In this document: one piece after another, positions 62,633 through 64,000 of the stretch
How positions within the stretch are numbered: the stretch's first letter is position 1
Layout: every line of letters begins with the position of its first letter
Assembly: GCA_013285465.1 (NCBI GenBank)
Contig: CP053449.1
Coordinates: forward strand, 1,946,735 to 2,010,734
DNA length: 64,000 nt
DNA from: Pseudomonadota bacterium
GTDB taxonomy: Bacteria; Pseudomonadota; Alphaproteobacteria; Micavibrionales; CSBR16-224
Direction of reading: 5' to 3'
Program-made: the position numbers and the translations under genes
The notes under the pieces: generated by a model
What the model saw: the letters and a program-made list of their open reading frames with translations, nothing else
The model's database searches: none
What the model was told of the DNA's origin: nothing

Positions 62633-62874
62633 AGCCCGCCAGTTTCTTTCACAGGTATTATTTCCTTTGAGATCAAATCGTCCATCACAAAATATTTGAT
62701 GGAAGCCGCTGATGGCTGCTGAATATTTAGGACTTCCTGTATCTGCGGCTTGGCGAAAATAACACCGCCCCCCAGCAATACCATCCCCAGTATGAAACCC
62801 AAGGCAAAACGAAAGTTGCGGCGAATCCCTTCCATCTTCGTAATCTGCTCCATGACGGCATTATTTTCGTCCAT
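62629..62874 (-). CDS. Small single-span membrane protein, 81 residues
   Basis: ATG 62874 (AAGGTG upstream) starts a product with a cytoplasmic N-terminal helix (MDENNAVMEQITKMEGIRRN), one membrane segment (FALGFILGMVLLGGGVIFA) and a short polar tail. Upstream in-frame codons run into the preceding gene and are not used. Its start overlaps that gene's end by 14 bases, so it belongs to the IcmL-like operon. No family is recognised. The single-span layout would suit a small component of a secretion complex, but that is inference from position. Confidence 0.65.
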   Translation of the reverse strand: MDENNAVMEQITKMEGIRRNFRFALGFILGMVLLGGGVIFAKPQIQEVLNIQQPSAASIKYFVMDDLISKEIIPVKETGGL

Positions 62875-63433
62875 AATGCACCTTTTCCCAGAGGATATCC
62901 TCAATAAGCGGCAAGCTACCGTATGCTGCATCAAAGCGCAAAAAAAGTTTAATGCGGTAGCTAGGCGTATTTTTTGCCTCATCCTTACTCTGTTGCGGTG
63001 AATTGTAATCCAGCATAAACACATGGCATTTCACACCATCCACCTCTTCAGGGGACAATATAACTTGCGGCCATGATGAAGAAGGCATAATAAGCAGCGG
63101 CTCTGCCTCTCTTCTTGTCAGAAAACGCTCCCAGCCTTGTTTGGAGAAATATGATGATATTTCCTGCAGTTTTTTATCATCACAGTCCGAACAACCGGAA
63201 ATTTCTTTCATGACCAGCCGAAACAATCCCCATAATTGCTGCAATTCCTCTTGAGTATAATTGTCATTGCTAAAACTGGCAGCAACAGAAGGGTGAGGCT
63301 CAAACATGACAGCATCAAAAATCACGCTTTTCGGCGTAGGGGATGTTGCCCGTATAATACTGAAAAACACCATTCCCGTGATCACTGCCCCCGCCAACAT
63401 ACCCTGCGATACACCTGATAGAAAATATTTCAT
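62861..63433 (-). CDS. IcmL-like protein, short form
   Basis: The 190 residues have one N-terminal membrane helix (GVSQGMLAGAVITGMVFFSII) and a periplasmic domain. The segment LWGLFRLVMKEISGC..LQEISSYFSKQGWERFLTRREA.. has the helix-YF-x2-xGWxxF spacing of the IcmL/DotI C-terminal domain. The neighbouring gene has this more clearly (LHFTKEGWESF). The rest (PQVILSPEEVDGVKCHVFMLDY, YRIKLFLRFDAAYGSLPLIEDILW) aligns only loosely. I call it IcmL-like, at moderate confidence. A GGAGAGG precedes the ATG. It lies 26 bases after the full IcmL-like gene and overlaps the small gene by 14. Confidence 0.55.
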   Translation of the reverse strand: MKYFLSGVSQGMLAGAVITGMVFFSIIRATSPTPKSVIFDAVMFEPHPSVAASFSNDNYTQEELQQLWGLFRLVMKEISGCSDCDDKKLQEISSYFSKQGWERFLTRREAEPLLIMPSSSWPQVILSPEEVDGVKCHVFMLDYNSPQQSKDEAKNTPSYRIKLFLRFDAAYGSLPLIEDILWEKVHYGRK

Positions 63434-63459
63434 ACGAACCTCTCCCGTATCAGCATCCG

Positions 63460-64000
63460 TTAGCGCGGCTGGCGTGTTTTTTTTCGGGGATCAATTTCCA
63501 GTTTTTTGATCTGCAGACCATATCCTGTTTCAGACTGGTCAGGCATCCAGCCAAGATGCGCACGAAAGCGGTGCGTTTCCACGCGCTTATCCGTGCCGCT
63601 TTGAAAAGTCGTCAGCATCTCCTGATCCACGACCCAGTGATAACCGTCATCCATCCTACCACGCTGGACAATGACAGGCGACGTGGCAGGGATGGTCGTA
63701 ACAATTTCCCGCGCCTGTTCCACTTGTGCCATCACACCGCTTTCCGCCAGAAACGCCTGAAAACTTTCCCAGCCCTCTTTGGTGAAATGGAGAGAAGATT
63801 TTTCAAAACGCTGCGCGTAGTCATTAAAACCGAAGGTATAAGTCTCGCTAAGTGCTGCCGACAAAAATGACAGAAGTTGCGGATCCGTCACATTCTGGTC
63901 TTTTGGATTAAGTTGCATGATGCGCCCGTCAGGCGCCGTGGCGAAATAACGGTCTTGCGACTGCGGGACAGGGGCACTGAAATTTTGTAGCAATACAAGC
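63460..64000 (-). CDS. IcmL/DotI family type IVB secretion protein, C-terminal part (5' end outside window)
   Basis: The open frame runs to the right edge, so the N-terminal membrane helix lies outside. Within the window the pattern is that of DotI/IcmL: DRYFATAPDGRIMQLNPKDQNVTD, LLSFLSAALSETYTFGFNDYAQRFEKSSLHFTKEGWESFQAFLAESG. Then come TTIPATSPVIVQRGRMDDGYHWVVDQEMLTTFQSG and a final beta-strand region. DotI forms an inner-membrane ring in the Legionella Dot/Icm secretion system and its relatives in IncI conjugation. The rest of the locus presumably continues beyond the window. A TTG at 63993 could serve as a start only if the protein lacked the membrane helix. Confidence 0.8.
   Translation of the reverse strand, partial: LVLLQNFSAPVPQSQDRYFATAPDGRIMQLNPKDQNVTDPQLLSFLSAALSETYTFGFNDYAQRFEKSSLHFTKEGWESFQAFLAESGVMAQVEQAREIVTTIPATSPVIVQRGRMDDGYHWVVDQEMLTTFQSGTDKRVETHRFRAHLGWMPDQSETGYGLQIKKLEIDPRKKTRQPR

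Overview
The window looks like chromosomal DNA of a Gram-negative alphaproteobacterium. The signs are a Kdo cytidylyltransferase (LPS), an outer-membrane porin, UbiG, a flagellum (motA/motB, flgK/flgL with a sigma-54 promoter), an arginase family enzyme and a nadABC operon. Most proteins have ordinary alphaproteobacterial lengths and motifs. Base composition looks moderate (roughly 50-55 % GC by eye, not computed). An IcmL/DotI-like gene at the right edge and many unrecognised small envelope proteins would suit Micavibrio-like or Rhodospirillales-like lineages. That placement is inference only.

Layout, left to right. 1-6.3 kb: the 5' part of an acetoacetyl-CoA synthetase gene on the minus strand, then nadA-nadB-nadC behind a promoter carrying three alternating half-sites, a secreted protein of unknown function and yqgE/algH. 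6.3-14.4 kb: ftsK and anmK (minus), then an operon of four tandem paralogues encoding two-helix membrane proteins, then tyrS. 14.4-17.4 kb: small unknown genes around an XRE-type regulator that overlaps a gene with the catalytic signature of a tRNA-dependent cyclodipeptide synthase, plus a glycine-zipper membrane protein. 17.6-20.3 kb: a short gene, kdsB, a histidine phosphatase and a zeta-toxin-like kinase in a tight operon, then tRNA-Val(UAC). 20.3-28.8 kb: a membrane protein, arginase, motA-motB, a Ca/Na exchanger, upp, a degenerate GGDEF protein, tgt and rpmB.

28.8-41.6 kb: slipin/NfeD pair, ornithine aminotransferase, a HAD phosphatase, an IalB-like secreted protein, several small proteins (including a 50-residue ORF and a 64-residue Cys-rich protein), gyrB, a CheY-like protein with a helical partner, and era/rnc. 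41.7-53.5 kb: flgK-flgL, PBP1A, thiolase, a membrane protein, an AEC transporter, fabD-fabG (without acpP-fabF) and an unknown protein. 53.5-55.9 kb: a highly expressed porin and a GIY-YIG nuclease surrounded by five copies of an 80-bp double-hairpin repeat. 55.9-64 kb: a YbbP/YbbA/TesA-type ABC-lipase cluster, an unknown protein, ubiG, an AI-2E family transporter, and on the minus strand the end of a locus with an IcmL/DotI family protein, a shorter IcmL-like protein and a small membrane protein.

Functional threads: NAD synthesis (nadABC); arginine to ornithine to glutamate semialdehyde (arginase and ornithine aminotransferase, unlinked); acetoacetate/acetoacetyl-CoA use (acetoacetyl-CoA synthetase and thiolase); envelope building and recycling (PBP1A, AnmK, KdsB, FabD/FabG, porin); and motility. 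The least explained and most interesting pieces are the cyclodipeptide-synthase-like locus (15.0-17.0 kb), the four-paralogue operon (10.0-13.0 kb), the IcmL-like locus at the right edge and the repeat/GIY-YIG cluster.
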